This document shows positions 34,571 through 43,450 of a stretch of 64,000 nucleotides of DNA, in pieces. Below the pieces are notes generated by a model that saw only the letters and a list, made by a program, of their open reading frames with translations, searched no databases and was not told where the DNA came from. Position numbers and translations under genes: made by a program. This stretch comes from Brachybacterium sp042666875. GTDB lineage: Bacteria; Actinomycetota; Actinomycetes; Actinomycetales; Dermabacteraceae. Numbering within the stretch: the stretch's first letter is position 1; each line of letters begins with the position of its first letter. The stretch spans positions 62,001 to 126,000 of the forward strand of contig NZ_JBHTCX010000011.1 in assembly GCF_042666875.1 (NCBI RefSeq), read 5' to 3'.

Positions 34571-36469
34571 ATGAAGATGTCACGCCGCACCCTCGTCACC
34601 CTCACGGCAGCCTCGCTGCCCGCCCTCGGCCTCGCCTCTGCCGCCCACGCGGCACCACCGGCCGGCCCGCGGACGGAGAGCTCGGAGGCCCTGGCCCGCG
34701 CCCGCGTCGCCGCCGACGTGCTGATGCGCGACTACGACCAGCACAAGGCATGGTTCCCCTCGAGCTGGTGGAACTCGGCCGTCGCGCTCCAGACCATCGG
34801 CGACTACATGCTGCGCACCGGGGACCGGCGCTACCTGGATCACCTCGACCACACCTTCGAGAGGAACAAGGGCCCGTTCCCTGCCGGCGAGCTCTCCGGC
34901 GACGAGCTCTACGGGAACTTCACCAGCCGCGCCATCGACGATTCCGGCTGGTGGGCGCTGACCTGGATCACCACGTACGACCTCACGGGGAACCAGAAGT
35001 ACCTCGACATGGCCGTGACCATCGGTGACTTCATGAACGACTTCTGGGACCCCAGCACCTGCGGCGGGGGCATCTGGTGGAACGAGGAGCGCACCTACAA
35101 GAACGCCGTCACCAACGGCCAGTGGATCCGCCTGACGGCCGAGCTGCACAACCGCATCCCCGGGGATACCACGTGGCTGGAGCGCTCCCGGGCGGCGTGG
35201 GACTGGTACCTCGGCAGCGGCATGATCAACGAGGACGGCCTGCTCAATGACGGCCTGACCGACGCCTGCGAGAACAACGGCGACCGCATCTATACCTACA
35301 ACCAGGGCCTCGCGATCGGCGCCGCGCTCGAACTGTGGCGTGCCACCGACGACCCGGACCTGCTGGAGAAGGCCCGCTACTTCGCGGACTCGGCGCTCGC
35401 CGAAGGCGCTCTGGTCACCGAGGGGATCCTCACCGAGTGGACCGACGTGCTGGGGGAGACCACGAACGACAACCACAAGCAGTTCAAGGGCATCTTCCTG
35501 CGCTACCTGATGGACCTCGCCGACACCACGGGCGATGCCCGGTACCGCGACGTGGTCGCCACCCAGGCCGCCACGATCTGGGAGCAGGACCGCAACATCG
35601 CCGACCAGCTCGGTGTGCGCTGGGCGGGGGCCAGCACCGAGGAGTCCCCGAACGTCTTCGACTGGCGCACCCAGGCCAGTGCCCTCAGCGCCCTGATCGC
35701 CGACCTCCCCGAGGACGGCGTGGACCGGTCGCTGTCCGCCTCCCTCGCCCAGGCTCCTGTGGTGATGCCCGACGGCGAGCCCACGCAGATCCAGCTCGAC
35801 CTCAACGTCGCGATCACCTCAGCGCACGCACGGCGGGTGCACGTGCGCCTGGAGGCGCAGGGGCCGGACGGCTGGGAGCTGGAGACCGACGAGCGGGTCA
35901 CGCTGGACGTGCCGAAGAGCGCGCGGGACGGGCGCCCGGTGAGCGCCGTGGTCCCCGTGACCGTGAACGTCCCGTCGGACGCTCCCGACGGCATCCACAC
36001 GGTCTCCGTGACCGCCACGGCCCCCGCCGGGCTCGAGTTCACCGCCCGGACCGGCATCGTGGTGGCCCGCACCATCGATTTCGAGGCCGGCACCATCGAC
36101 GACGCGCCGTGGCTGTGGGATGCCGGCGGTTCCGGCGTGACGATCGAACCCGGCCGGTTCGCCGACGGGGACAGCTACTTCATCTATCGCTTCCCGTTCC
36201 CCGCGAGCACCACGTCGGCCCAGCTCACGCTGACGATCAGCAACCAGTACCTGGTCGACCTGGGCCCGGACGGCGAGAACTGGACGCGTGCGCTGAGCGA
36301 GGACGAGCAGATCCGGGACGCCTCCAACCGGGCCGAGCACACCCTCGACCTCACCCCATACCTCGAGGGGGAGGACAAGGACGTCTACCTGCGAGTCTCC
36401 GACGCGTTCCCCGAGGACGGCTGGGGAGGCCAGGTCCACCACGTGAGCGTGGAGTACGACGCGTCCTGA
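34571..36469 (+). CDS. Secreted GH76 family glycosidase (alpha-1,6-mannanase type)
   Basis: A 632-residue secreted enzyme. The signal peptide is MKMSRRTLVTLTAASLPALG to about AHA (27). The catalytic (alpha/alpha)6 barrel (about 35-395) has the paired aspartates Asp123-Asp124 in SRAIDDSGWWALTWI, the active-site hallmark of GH76, plus GGGIWWNEERTYKNAVTNG and RIYTYNQGLAIGAALEL. A NEW3-like beta domain (about 400-500) and a C-terminal beta-sandwich that may bind carbohydrate follow. GH76 enzymes cut alpha-1,6-mannan, as in fungal walls or actinobacterial lipomannan. The start at 34571 has GGAAG upstream; ATG 34553 is an alternative. Confidence 0.9.
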   Translation: MKMSRRTLVTLTAASLPALGLASAAHAAPPAGPRTESSEALARARVAADVLMRDYDQHKAWFPSSWWNSAVALQTIGDYMLRTGDRRYLDHLDHTFERNKGPFPAGELSGDELYGNFTSRAIDDSGWWALTWITTYDLTGNQKYLDMAVTIGDFMNDFWDPSTCGGGIWWNEERTYKNAVTNGQWIRLTAELHNRIPGDTTWLERSRAAWDWYLGSGMINEDGLLNDGLTDACENNGDRIYTYNQGLAIGAALELWRATDDPDLLEKARYFADSALAEGALVTEGILTEWTDVLGETTNDNHKQFKGIFLRYLMDLADTTGDARYRDVVATQAATIWEQDRNIADQLGVRWAGASTEESPNVFDWRTQASALSALIADLPEDGVDRSLSASLAQAPVVMPDGEPTQIQLDLNVAITSAHARRVHVRLEAQGPDGWELETDERVTLDVPKSARDGRPVSAVVPVTVNVPSDAPDGIHTVSVTATAPAGLEFTARTGIVVARTIDFEAGTIDDAPWLWDAGGSGVTIEPGRFADGDSYFIYRFPFPASTTSAQLTLTISNQYLVDLGPDGENWTRALSEDEQIRDASNRAEHTLDLTPYLEGEDKDVYLRVSDAFPEDGWGGQVHHVSVEYDAS

Positions 36470-36484
36470 GGGGCGGCGACGACG

Positions 36485-36543
36485 ACTGGCGACATAGCGG
36501 AAGCTGATGCTCATATAGCCACGGCACCCGCTGAGCCGCCAGT
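36485..36543. repeat. 59-bp palindromic interspersed element, copy 1
   Basis: ACTGGCGACATAGCGGAA, a 23-nt centre and ACCCGCTGAGCCGCCAGT form an imperfect inverted repeat. The same element occurs at 62085-62143 with the same total length and 48 of 59 identical bases. This copy lies between the convergent GH76 and GNAT genes, where it could also act as a bidirectional terminator. Confidence 0.85.
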
Positions 36544-36642
36544 AGTCGACCACGCCCCGGGCCAGTGCACCGGGACCCATCTGTGGTCAGATGCCCCGGC
36601 CCTGCGGTGACCGGCGCAGCGGACCCCGCCGCCGCGGCCGTC

Positions 36643-36688
36643 ACCACGGGCCAGTCCCTCACCGCACCACGGGCCAGTCCCTCACCGC
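36643..36688. repeat. 23-bp direct repeat, 2 copies, at the end of a GNAT gene
   Basis: Two perfect tandem units (36643-36665 and 36666-36688; core CCACGGGCCAGTCCCTCACC). The second contains the minus-strand stop codon and last codon of the acetyltransferase gene, so the downstream copy looks like a duplicated gene end. Confidence 0.85.
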
Positions 36689-37206
36689 ACCATGCGGATA
36701 TCCCTCAGGTTCCCCAGGTGCTCCTCGACGTGGGCGGCCCCGTCGGCGGCGAAGCCGAGCTTCTCGTAGAACCGGCGGGCGCGAGGATTGTCCTCGGCGA
36801 CCCAGACGCTCGCCGGCCCCTCGCCGATGACGGACTCGGCCAGGGCTCGGCCCAGCCCGCTGCCGAACCAGGCCTGCTCGATGTACAGCAGCGAGAGCTC
36901 GCGCTCGCGGACCGGCTCCGGATCCCGAGAGGGCCAGCTCGCCGCGAGGCCCACGGGCAGGCCCGCGCCGTCGCGCCCGATCCGGTAGATGCCCTGCGCG
37001 TGGGCGGGCGTGCCCGCGGTGAGCCACGTCCGCCACTGCGCGGTGCGGCGGTCTATGGCCGGCCTGCCGAAGAACTTCTCGCCCTCCAGCAGGTGCCCGT
37101 AGGCGACCTGCCAGCCGCGGACATGCACCCGCGCGAGAGCCGGGGCGTCCTGTGGGCGTGGAATATCGATCGAGAAGTGGCGGTCCGGGGCCGGCGCGGT
37201 GGGCAT
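36682..37206 (-). CDS. GNAT family N-acetyltransferase
   Basis: A 174-residue acetyltransferase. ISIDIPRP-type strand 1 leads to ARVHVRGWQVAYGHLLEGEKFFGR, a motif typical of the GNAT branch with an N-terminal VH-x-x-x-W-x-x-AY signature. LSLLYIEQAWFGSGLGRALAESVIGEG is the acetyl-CoA-binding motif A (Q/R-x-x-G-x-G/A), and VAEDNPRARRFYEKLGFAADG is the C-terminal motif. The substrate is unknown. ATG 37206 is preferred; the extension to 37305 is made from the tandem repeat. It is convergent with the GH76 gene and lies downstream of the catalase gene on the same strand. Confidence 0.9.
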   Translation of the reverse strand: MPTAPAPDRHFSIDIPRPQDAPALARVHVRGWQVAYGHLLEGEKFFGRPAIDRRTAQWRTWLTAGTPAHAQGIYRIGRDGAGLPVGLAASWPSRDPEPVRERELSLLYIEQAWFGSGLGRALAESVIGEGPASVWVAEDNPRARRFYEKLGFAADGAAHVEEHLGNLRDIRMVR

Positions 37207-37237
37207 ACCTGAAGTCTGCCTCGCATCGGGGCGCCAC

Positions 37238-37342
37238 CACGACGGCCCGACACGCGGGCCCATCACGGCGGCCCATGGTGACGGCCCGTCACGACGGCCC
37301 GTCACGACGGCCCGTCGAGTCGGGCCCCGTCGCGTCGGGCCT
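37238..37342. repeat. Degenerate array of 13-bp tandem repeats between GNAT and catalase genes
   Basis: About eight units related to CACGACGGCCCGT run from 37238; three at 37277-37315 are nearly or fully identical, and the last drift to GTCGGGCC forms. The array fills most of the gap between the catalase stop and the GNAT start. Confidence 0.75.
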
Positions 37343-37366
37343 CATCGCGACAGGCCCCCTGCAGCC

Positions 37367-39043
37367 TCACATCATCATGGTCGACTCATCGACCTCCATG
37401 CGCTTGTTGGGCACGCAGTGGGTCATGGTCAGCCCCTCGACGTCGCGCGGCCCGTTGTGGCCGAGGTTGCGCAGCCGCTCCTGCTCCTCGTCGGTGAGGG
37501 TCTGGGTCACCAGCGGCTCGAGATCCTTGACGTCGTCCACGGTGATGCCCAGGCCATCGCCCACTCGGCGACCGTACTCGTCGTCGGCCAGGTAGAAGTG
37601 CCAGACCATCCGCTCCTGGATGTGGCGGTCGCACTGGGAGAGTGCGCCCACCAGGTTGGTGATCAGGTCCTCCTTCTCCCAGTCCTCCTGCAGATGGAAC
37701 CGCTCGCCGGCCTGCTTGTAGTCGTTGGTGCGCGGGATCGGTGACCGGGTCAGACGCCCGGAGACCTCCGAGCCGACGCTGGCGTGGTACCCCGAGCTCC
37801 GCTCCGTCTCCCGCAGGCCGCCGGTCACGGTGGGTTCGTAGTTCACGCTCGTGTTCTGCACCGGATCCGTGTCCACGTGGTACGTCATCTGACCATCGCG
37901 CTGATTGGTCGCGACCCGAACCTTCGGCTGGTTCACCGGCAGCTGCAGGTAGTTCGGCCCCACCCGGTGGCGCTGGGTGTCGGAATAGGAGAACGTCCGG
38001 CCGATCAGCATCTTGTCGTCGGAGAAGTCCAGGCCGTCCACCAGCACGCCGGTGCCGAAGGAGATCTGCTCGCTCTCGGCGAAGAAGTTGTCGGGGACGC
38101 GGTTGAGCACCATGCGGCCGACGGGTTTGGGCTCGAACAGCTCCTCCGGCCAGACCTTGGTGTCATCCAGCGGGTCGAAGTCGAGCTCGGGGTGCTCGTC
38201 GTCGGACATCATCTGCACCCGCAGCTCCCACTCGGGGTAGTCGCCGCGCTCGATCGCGTCGTACAGGTCCTTGGTGTGGTACCCGAGCTCCTGGGCCTGG
38301 ATCTTGCTGGCGTCCTCGGCCGTCAGCGAGGAGACGCCGAGCGTGGGGATCCAGTGGTACTTGACCAGCACCGTCTGCCCGTCGGCGTTGATCCACTTGT
38401 AGGTGTTCACGCCGAAACCCTGCTGCGTGCGGTAGCTCGCCGGGATGCCGCGCGGACTGAACAGCACCGTGACCATGTGCAGCGACTCGGGCGACTGGCT
38501 GAAGAAGTCGAAGGCGCGGTTGGGGACCGACGCCTGGTTGGTGACCGGGTCCGGCTTCTGGGTGTGGATGAAGTCGGGGAACTTGATCGCATCGCGGATG
38601 AAGAAGACGCCGAGGTTGTTGCCGACGAGGTCCCAGTTGCCGTCCTCGGTGTAGAACTTGATCGCGAATCCGCGCGGGTCCCGGGCCAGCTCCGAGGAGT
38701 CGCGCCCGCCGGCGACGGTGGAGAAGCGGATGGCCAGGTCGGTGCGCTTGCCCTCGCCCTGGAACACCTTCGCGCGGGTGAAGTTCGAGATCGGCTCCTC
38801 GCCCCATCTCCCGTAGGACTCGAAGTAGCCGTACGCGGTGGCGCCGCGGGCGTGGACGACCCGCTCCGGCACGCGCTCGCGATCGAAGTGGCTCATCTTC
38901 TCGAGGAACTGGTAGTTCTCCATGGTCGCCGGACCGCGCGCGCCCACGGTGCGCATGTTCTGGTTGTCGTAGACGGGGTGGCCCTGACGATCCGTCAGCG
39001 CGGCCTGCGACGGGTCTCCTGCCGGCGGGCGATGTTCGGTCAT
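37367..39043 (-). CDS. katA: Monofunctional heme catalase
   Basis: A 558-residue cytosolic catalase converting hydrogen peroxide to water and oxygen. The distal His64 lies in RVVHARGATAYGYFE, the distal Asn in VGNNLGVFFIRD (142/143), and the proximal heme ligand Tyr353 in GRTFSYSDTQRHR. The blocks FSTVAGGRDSSELARDPRGFAIKFY and PNRAFDFFSQSPES are fully conserved. The protein is longer than the 480-residue small-subunit enzymes, with an extra C-terminal part containing LITNLVGALSQCDRHIQERM. GAAGGAGG precedes the ATG. It is divergent from the thiolase gene across about 280 nt; a Fur or OxyR site was not recognised. Confidence 0.95.
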   Translation of the reverse strand: MTEHRPPAGDPSQAALTDRQGHPVYDNQNMRTVGARGPATMENYQFLEKMSHFDRERVPERVVHARGATAYGYFESYGRWGEEPISNFTRAKVFQGEGKRTDLAIRFSTVAGGRDSSELARDPRGFAIKFYTEDGNWDLVGNNLGVFFIRDAIKFPDFIHTQKPDPVTNQASVPNRAFDFFSQSPESLHMVTVLFSPRGIPASYRTQQGFGVNTYKWINADGQTVLVKYHWIPTLGVSSLTAEDASKIQAQELGYHTKDLYDAIERGDYPEWELRVQMMSDDEHPELDFDPLDDTKVWPEELFEPKPVGRMVLNRVPDNFFAESEQISFGTGVLVDGLDFSDDKMLIGRTFSYSDTQRHRVGPNYLQLPVNQPKVRVATNQRDGQMTYHVDTDPVQNTSVNYEPTVTGGLRETERSSGYHASVGSEVSGRLTRSPIPRTNDYKQAGERFHLQEDWEKEDLITNLVGALSQCDRHIQERMVWHFYLADDEYGRRVGDGLGITVDDVKDLEPLVTQTLTDEEQERLRNLGHNGPRDVEGLTMTHCVPNKRMEVDESTMMM

Positions 39044-39210
39044 GGCTGCTGGCCTCCTTCACGAGCGGTCCCGGGCGCACCCCGGACGGCCGTGGCGGGC
39101 ACGCCCTGCGAGCACACCGCGGGCTGGGGGTGTGTCGTAGCCCACTGTTGTCGGAATCCCGGGGCGAGGGCAAGGGTCCGACCGCATGGTGCGGCGGCGT
39201 CCGCCCGGAC

Positions 39211-39240
39211 TTCCCACCAAGTAACTGCAACCCGTAGTAT
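39211..39240 (+). promoter_or_regulatory. Candidate -35/-10 promoter for the thiolase operon
   Basis: TTCCCA (39211-39216), 18 nt, then TAGTAT (39235-39240). The -10 fits well and the -35 moderately (4 of 6 to TTGACA). A leader of about 80 nt and the ribosome binding site GAAGGAGA follow. Confidence 0.45.
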
Positions 39241-39325
39241 CAGGAACAGCCGGACGCGACCGGATCCCCTCGATCAGCGCCGTCGTCCGCACCGCCCGCA
39301 GACACCGTCGTCGAAGGAGAACCAC

Positions 39326-40543
39326 GTGCCCGAGGCCGTCATCGTCGCCGCCGCCCGCTCACCGATCGGGCGCGCCCGCAAGGGGTCGCTGCAGGACGTC
39401 CGCCCGGACGAGCTCGCATCCCAGATGGTCCGAGCGGCCCTCGACCAGGTACCGGACCTGGACCCGACGACCATCGACGACCTGCAGCTGGGCTGCGCCA
39501 TCCCGGAGGGCTACCAGGGCGGCAATCTCGCCCGCGTGGTCGCCACCCGCCTCGGACTGGATGCCGTGCCCGGTGCGACGGTGAGCCGTTTCTGCGCCTC
39601 CTCGATCGAGACCACCCGCACCGCCTTCCACGCCATCCGCGCCGGGGAGGCGCGCGCCGTGATCTCCGCAGGCGTCGAATCGCTGTCCTTCGGCACCGGC
39701 AAGCTGGTCGAGGACGACGTGCGCGATCCGATGTTCCAGCCCGCCTGGGAGCGCACCGAGAAGCGAGCCGCCCGCGAGATCCCCGCCCCGTGGCACGACC
39801 CGCGGGAGGACGGAGAGCTGCCGGACCCCTACATCCTCATGGGCCAGACCGCCGAGAACGTCGCCGAGCTGCGCGGCATCTCCCGCCAGGCCCAGGACGA
39901 GTACGGCGTCCGCTCCCAGCAGCGCGCCGAGGCCGCCATCGCCTCCGGGTTCTTCGCCCGCGACATCACCCCGGTCACGCTGCCCGACGGCAGCACGGTC
40001 GAGGCCGACGACTCCCCGCGCCCCGGCACCACGCTCGAGAAGGTCACCGGCCTCGACCCGGTGTTCCGGCCCGGTGGCACCGTCACCGCCGGCAACTGCT
40101 GCCCGCTCTCCGACGGCGCCGCCGCGCTGGTGGTGATGTCCGAGGACTACGCCCGCGAGCTCGGACTGACCCCGCTCGCCCGGATCGTGGCCACGGGCGT
40201 CTCGGGCCTCAGTCCCGAGATCATGGGCCTGGGACCGGTGGACTCCACACGCCGCGCCCTCGCCCACGCCGGGATGAGCATCGGCGACATCGACCTGGTC
40301 GAGCTGAACGAGGCCTTCGCCGCGCAGGTCATCCCGTCGGCCGAGGATCTCGGAATCGACCACGACAGGCTCAACGTCCACGGCGGCGCGATCGCCCTGG
40401 GCCACCCCTGGGGCTCCACCGGGGCGCGCATGACCATCACACTGCTGAACGGCCTGCGCGAGCGCGACGGACAGTTCGGCCTGGCCACCCTGTGCGTCGG
40501 CGGCGGCCAGGGAATGGCCCTCATCATCGAGAGGATGTCCTGA
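39326..40543 (+). CDS. Thiolase (acetyl-CoA acyltransferase)
   Basis: A 405-residue thiolase. The nucleophilic Cys90 lies in VSRFCASSIETTR, the active-site His in HGGAIALGHPWGSTGAR, and the second Cys in LCVGGGQGMALI. NEAFAAQ is the conserved covering loop. The sequence is of the degradative type (FadA-like), releasing acetyl-CoA from 3-ketoacyl-CoA, though the biosynthetic reaction is possible. The start is GTG 39326 with GAAGGAGA upstream. The stop overlaps the acyl-CoA dehydrogenase start (TGATG). The multifunctional FadB-like enzyme at 55191 could supply its substrate. Confidence 0.93.
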   Translation: MPEAVIVAAARSPIGRARKGSLQDVRPDELASQMVRAALDQVPDLDPTTIDDLQLGCAIPEGYQGGNLARVVATRLGLDAVPGATVSRFCASSIETTRTAFHAIRAGEARAVISAGVESLSFGTGKLVEDDVRDPMFQPAWERTEKRAAREIPAPWHDPREDGELPDPYILMGQTAENVAELRGISRQAQDEYGVRSQQRAEAAIASGFFARDITPVTLPDGSTVEADDSPRPGTTLEKVTGLDPVFRPGGTVTAGNCCPLSDGAAALVVMSEDYARELGLTPLARIVATGVSGLSPEIMGLGPVDSTRRALAHAGMSIGDIDLVELNEAFAAQVIPSAEDLGIDHDRLNVHGGAIALGHPWGSTGARMTITLLNGLRERDGQFGLATLCVGGGQGMALIIERMS

Positions 40544-41982
40544 TGACCAGCAACTCCACGCCCGATCCCGGACCGATGCCGGACCCGGGGCCCGGTCCGA
40601 ACCCCGACCCCGTCCCGGCGCCGCTCCCGCCACCGGGCACGGACCCGTCCCCGTGGGACGCACGACCCCCGGCCGGCCGCCCCATCTCCCTCGGCGGCGA
40701 CCTCGGCGCCGAGGCCGACCAGCCGACCTCCGACTCCGTCGCCACCGATCACGCCGTGATCTCCGCGCCCGATGCCGACGCGGCCGAACCCGCCGAGCTG
40801 CTGCCCCTCCAGGCCGATCACTTCGGCCTGTTCCAGGACGTGGCAGGGGAGGACCTCGAGGCGTGGCGCACCGCCCGTTCCCTCGCCGCCGACGTGCTGC
40901 CGCGGATCAACGACTGGTGGGATCGCGGCGAGTACCCCGTCGAGCTGATCGGCCGCCTCGGCGAACTCGACCTCCTGACCGACGGCCTCGATGTCCCCGG
41001 CCACCGGAAGCTCTCCCCGCTCGCCACCGGCCTGGTCAACATGGAGCTCTCCCGCATCGACGGCTCGCTGGGCACCATGGTCGGCGTCCAGGGCGGGCTC
41101 GCGCTGCGCTCGATCGTGCTGCTCGGGTCCGACGAGCAGAAGCAGCGCTGGGTCGACCCGATCGTCACCGGTCGCGAGTACGCCGGCTTCGCCCTGACCG
41201 AGCCCGACCACGGCTCCGACTCCGTCTCGCTGGAGACCGTGGCGCGACGGGACGGCGACCAATGGGTGCTCACCGGCGAGAAGCGCTGGATCGGCAACGG
41301 TGCCGGTGGCCACCTCACCGTGGTGTGGGCACGCATCGACGACCCGGCCGACGATGCCCTCCATGGCCAGGTCAGCGGCTTCCTCATCGAGCAGCACCTG
41401 CCCGGCTACGAGGCCGAGGTGATCCGCGGCAAGGTCGCCCTGCGCGCCATCCACCAGGCCCACATCACCCTCGACGGGGTACGCGTGCCGCTGGAGGCGC
41501 GCCTGCCCGGTGCGCGCTCGTTCAAGGACACCTCGACGGTGCTGTTCGCGACCCGCGCCGGTGTGGCCTGGGGCGCGCTCGGGCACGCGACCGCCTGCTA
41601 CGAGTCCGCCCTCGAACATGCGCGCACCCGCATCCAGTTCGGGCGCCCGCTCGCGAAGTCCCAGCACATCCAGGTGCGCCTGTCGACCATGCTGGCGACG
41701 CTGACGTCGATGCAGCTGTACTGCACCCGGCTGGCTGACCTCGAATCCGCCGGAGCCGTGCGCCCCGAGCAGGCATCGCTGGCCAAGGTGCACAACACCC
41801 GTGCCGCCCGGGAGATCGCCGCGGATGCCCGGGACCTCCTCGGCGGCTCCGGGATCCTGCTGGAGAACCGCGTGGCGAGGCACAAGGCCGACATCGAAGC
41901 ACTGCACACCTACGAGGGCACCGACACCATGCAGTCCCTCATCGTCGGCCGGAGCGTGACGGGGACCAGCGCGTTCGTGTGA
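40543..41982 (+). CDS. Acyl-CoA dehydrogenase, glutaryl-CoA-dehydrogenase-like
   Basis: A 479-residue FAD enzyme. An unusual N-terminal extension of about 85 residues is Pro/Asp-rich (PDPGPMPDPGPGPNPDPVPAP). The dehydrogenase follows: GFALTEPDHGSD (flavin site), GEKRWIGNGAG, ARTRIQFGRPLAKSQHIQ, DARDLLGGSGI, and the catalytic Glu458 in LHTYEGTDTMQSLIVGRSVTG. The HTYEGT-x-x-x-x-x-L-I-x-GR ending is characteristic of the glutaryl-CoA dehydrogenase branch, suggesting lysine/tryptophan or dicarboxylate degradation, but the substrate is not proven. It is translationally coupled to the thiolase. Confidence 0.88.
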   Translation: MTSNSTPDPGPMPDPGPGPNPDPVPAPLPPPGTDPSPWDARPPAGRPISLGGDLGAEADQPTSDSVATDHAVISAPDADAAEPAELLPLQADHFGLFQDVAGEDLEAWRTARSLAADVLPRINDWWDRGEYPVELIGRLGELDLLTDGLDVPGHRKLSPLATGLVNMELSRIDGSLGTMVGVQGGLALRSIVLLGSDEQKQRWVDPIVTGREYAGFALTEPDHGSDSVSLETVARRDGDQWVLTGEKRWIGNGAGGHLTVVWARIDDPADDALHGQVSGFLIEQHLPGYEAEVIRGKVALRAIHQAHITLDGVRVPLEARLPGARSFKDTSTVLFATRAGVAWGALGHATACYESALEHARTRIQFGRPLAKSQHIQVRLSTMLATLTSMQLYCTRLADLESAGAVRPEQASLAKVHNTRAAREIAADARDLLGGSGILLENRVARHKADIEALHTYEGTDTMQSLIVGRSVTGTSAFV

Positions 41983-42068
41983 GGCCAGGAGGCCGCAGCC
42001 CGGGCCATCCGTGACGCGGTCGCTCTGCACGCGGACATCGCTCACATCCCCGGCCGAGCCCGCCGACC

Positions 42069-42878
42069 TCACACCCCCGGCCGCGAGTCCTCGTCCCAGC
42101 CCGTCTGCGGTCTCTCGCAGGTCTCGCGAAAGACGAACTGGGAGGGCAGCTTCCGCTCCCGGCTGGACCAGTCGATCGTCGGCCGGTGCTGCCTCTCGGG
42201 CAGGTAGCCGAGCCGGTAGACGGCCATCAGTTCGAGATCATCGGGCACCCGCAGCATCTCCACGATCCGCTGCCGGTTCTCCGGCACCTCCATGGGGAAG
42301 GAGACGAATTGAATGCCCATGCCCAGCTGTGTCGTGGTCAGCCACAGGTTCTCCATCGCCGCGCCCATGCTGAAGACCGAGTAGAACCCCGAGAGCTGCT
42401 CGGGACGGTACTCCTGGCGCTCCAGCATCACACCCACCAGCAGCGGTGATCCGGCCACCAGCTTCCGGTTGTCCTCGCCCAGCTTCTGCGGAACCCGCAG
42501 GCGGTTCATCAGCTTCTGGCCCGAATCGGTGAAGACCTGCCCGGTGAACGGCCGCAGCAGCGCGGGCAGACGGTCGAACAGCATCCCGCTGCGGGTCTGG
42601 TCCATCTCCTTCTGGCTGAACCGAAAGTACCTGCGATAGCGGTGGAAGAACGTGCCCTCGCTCATCACCTGCGTCATGCTCTCCCCGCTGATCCGGGCCA
42701 CCTCTGCGATCGTGCCGGGGTCCTCGATCAACACGAACCGCCACGGCTGGCTGTTGAACTGGGAGGGCGCGGCCGCGGCGGCCCGGATCAGCAACTGCTG
42801 GTGCTCGGGGCTGACGGGGTCCGGGCGCAGCGGGCCGTTGGTGGTGCGGCGGGAGAAGACGGCGTCGAGGAATTCCAT
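42069..42878 (-). CDS. Nitroreductase family oxidoreductase
   Basis: A 269-residue FMN-dependent reductase. EFLDAVFSRRTTNGPLRPDPVSPEHQQLLIRAAAAAPSQFNSQPWRFVLIED is the N-terminal FMN-binding block with the R-R-x-x-x and Q-PW-F signatures. GAAMENLWLTTTQLGMGIQFVSF is the central helix and VYRLGYLPERQHRP the C-terminal G-x-x-x-x-x-P site. The natural substrate is unknown; relatives reduce quinones, nitro compounds or dehydrogenate amino acids. GGAGG precedes ATG 42878, and the preceding membrane protein gene ends 2 nt upstream, so the two are one transcript. Confidence 0.9.
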   Translation of the reverse strand: MEFLDAVFSRRTTNGPLRPDPVSPEHQQLLIRAAAAAPSQFNSQPWRFVLIEDPGTIAEVARISGESMTQVMSEGTFFHRYRRYFRFSQKEMDQTRSGMLFDRLPALLRPFTGQVFTDSGQKLMNRLRVPQKLGEDNRKLVAGSPLLVGVMLERQEYRPEQLSGFYSVFSMGAAMENLWLTTTQLGMGIQFVSFPMEVPENRQRIVEMLRVPDDLELMAVYRLGYLPERQHRPTIDWSSRERKLPSQFVFRETCERPQTGWDEDSRPGV

Positions 42879-42880
42879 GG

Positions 42881-43249
42881 TCACCTCCGGGCCAGGACGA
42901 GAGCGATGACGTAGCCGGGCGCTGCGAGCATAGCCGTGCGGGTATGCCGGGCCAGTGGCCGGGACCCGTGCCGCTGCAGCATCACCAGCGGTACCGCCGT
43001 CGCAGCCAGGGGGAGCGCTGACGGGTCGCGCCGGATGCCGGAGAGCGCGAGCGCGACCCCGGTGCTGGTCGCGGTGGCGATGAACAGGCCGTGGTGGATC
43101 CACCGGGCGTTCGAGGTGTCGACCAGCCGGGACGCCACCGACAGGCCGAGGGCGACATTGGCCGCATAGCACCCGGCCGCGAGGGCCACGGCGATGCCGG
43201 CCACGGAGTCGCAGCCCACGGCGGGACGAGAGGAACGAATGGACCGCAT
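42881..43249 (-). CDS. Small membrane protein upstream of nitroreductase
   Basis: A 122-residue hydrophobic protein of about four helices (VAGIAVALAAGCYAANVALGL, HHGLFIATATSTGVALALSG, ALPLAATAVPLVML, AMLAAPGYVIALVLA). I do not recognise the family. The start is set at ATG 43249 (GGAG just upstream); a GTG at 43294 gives 15 more residues. The stop lies 2 nt before the nitroreductase start, which implies coupled translation and perhaps a shared role. Confidence 0.6.
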   Translation of the reverse strand: MRSIRSSRPAVGCDSVAGIAVALAAGCYAANVALGLSVASRLVDTSNARWIHHGLFIATATSTGVALALSGIRRDPSALPLAATAVPLVMLQRHGSRPLARHTRTAMLAAPGYVIALVLARR

Positions 43250-43419
43250 ATCTCCGGAGTATCGCCCTCCTCGACGCCGGATGCCATGTCGCACCGGATC
43301 GATCGGTCCGGGTGCACGTGCCCATCCCTCGTGGGCGACACGGAGGCGGGCGCCACGGAGGCGGGCGGCCCGAAGGCACGACTCGTGCGGGCCGGAGCGA
43401 GAATGCTCTTGCGTTCGGG

Positions 43420-43435
43420 GTGAACAGCCGTTTAC
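43420..43435. promoter_or_regulatory. TetR-type operator, distal copy
   Basis: GTGAACAGCCGTTTAC matches the perfect palindrome at 43451 in 14 of 16 positions. Centre-to-centre distance is 31 bp, about three helical turns, so two dimers could bind the same face of the DNA. Confidence 0.65.
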
Positions 43436-43450
43436 GCTGACAGCGCCACG

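Noticed and set aside
36485..36543. Terminal inverted repeats of an insertion sequence
   Set aside because: The two 59-bp copies are 25.6 kb apart with ordinary chromosomal genes between and no transposase; each is a self-contained palindrome.
37238..37342. CRISPR or iteron origin array
   Set aside because: 13-bp units are degenerate, contiguous and GC-rich with no AT-rich segment or Rep gene nearby.
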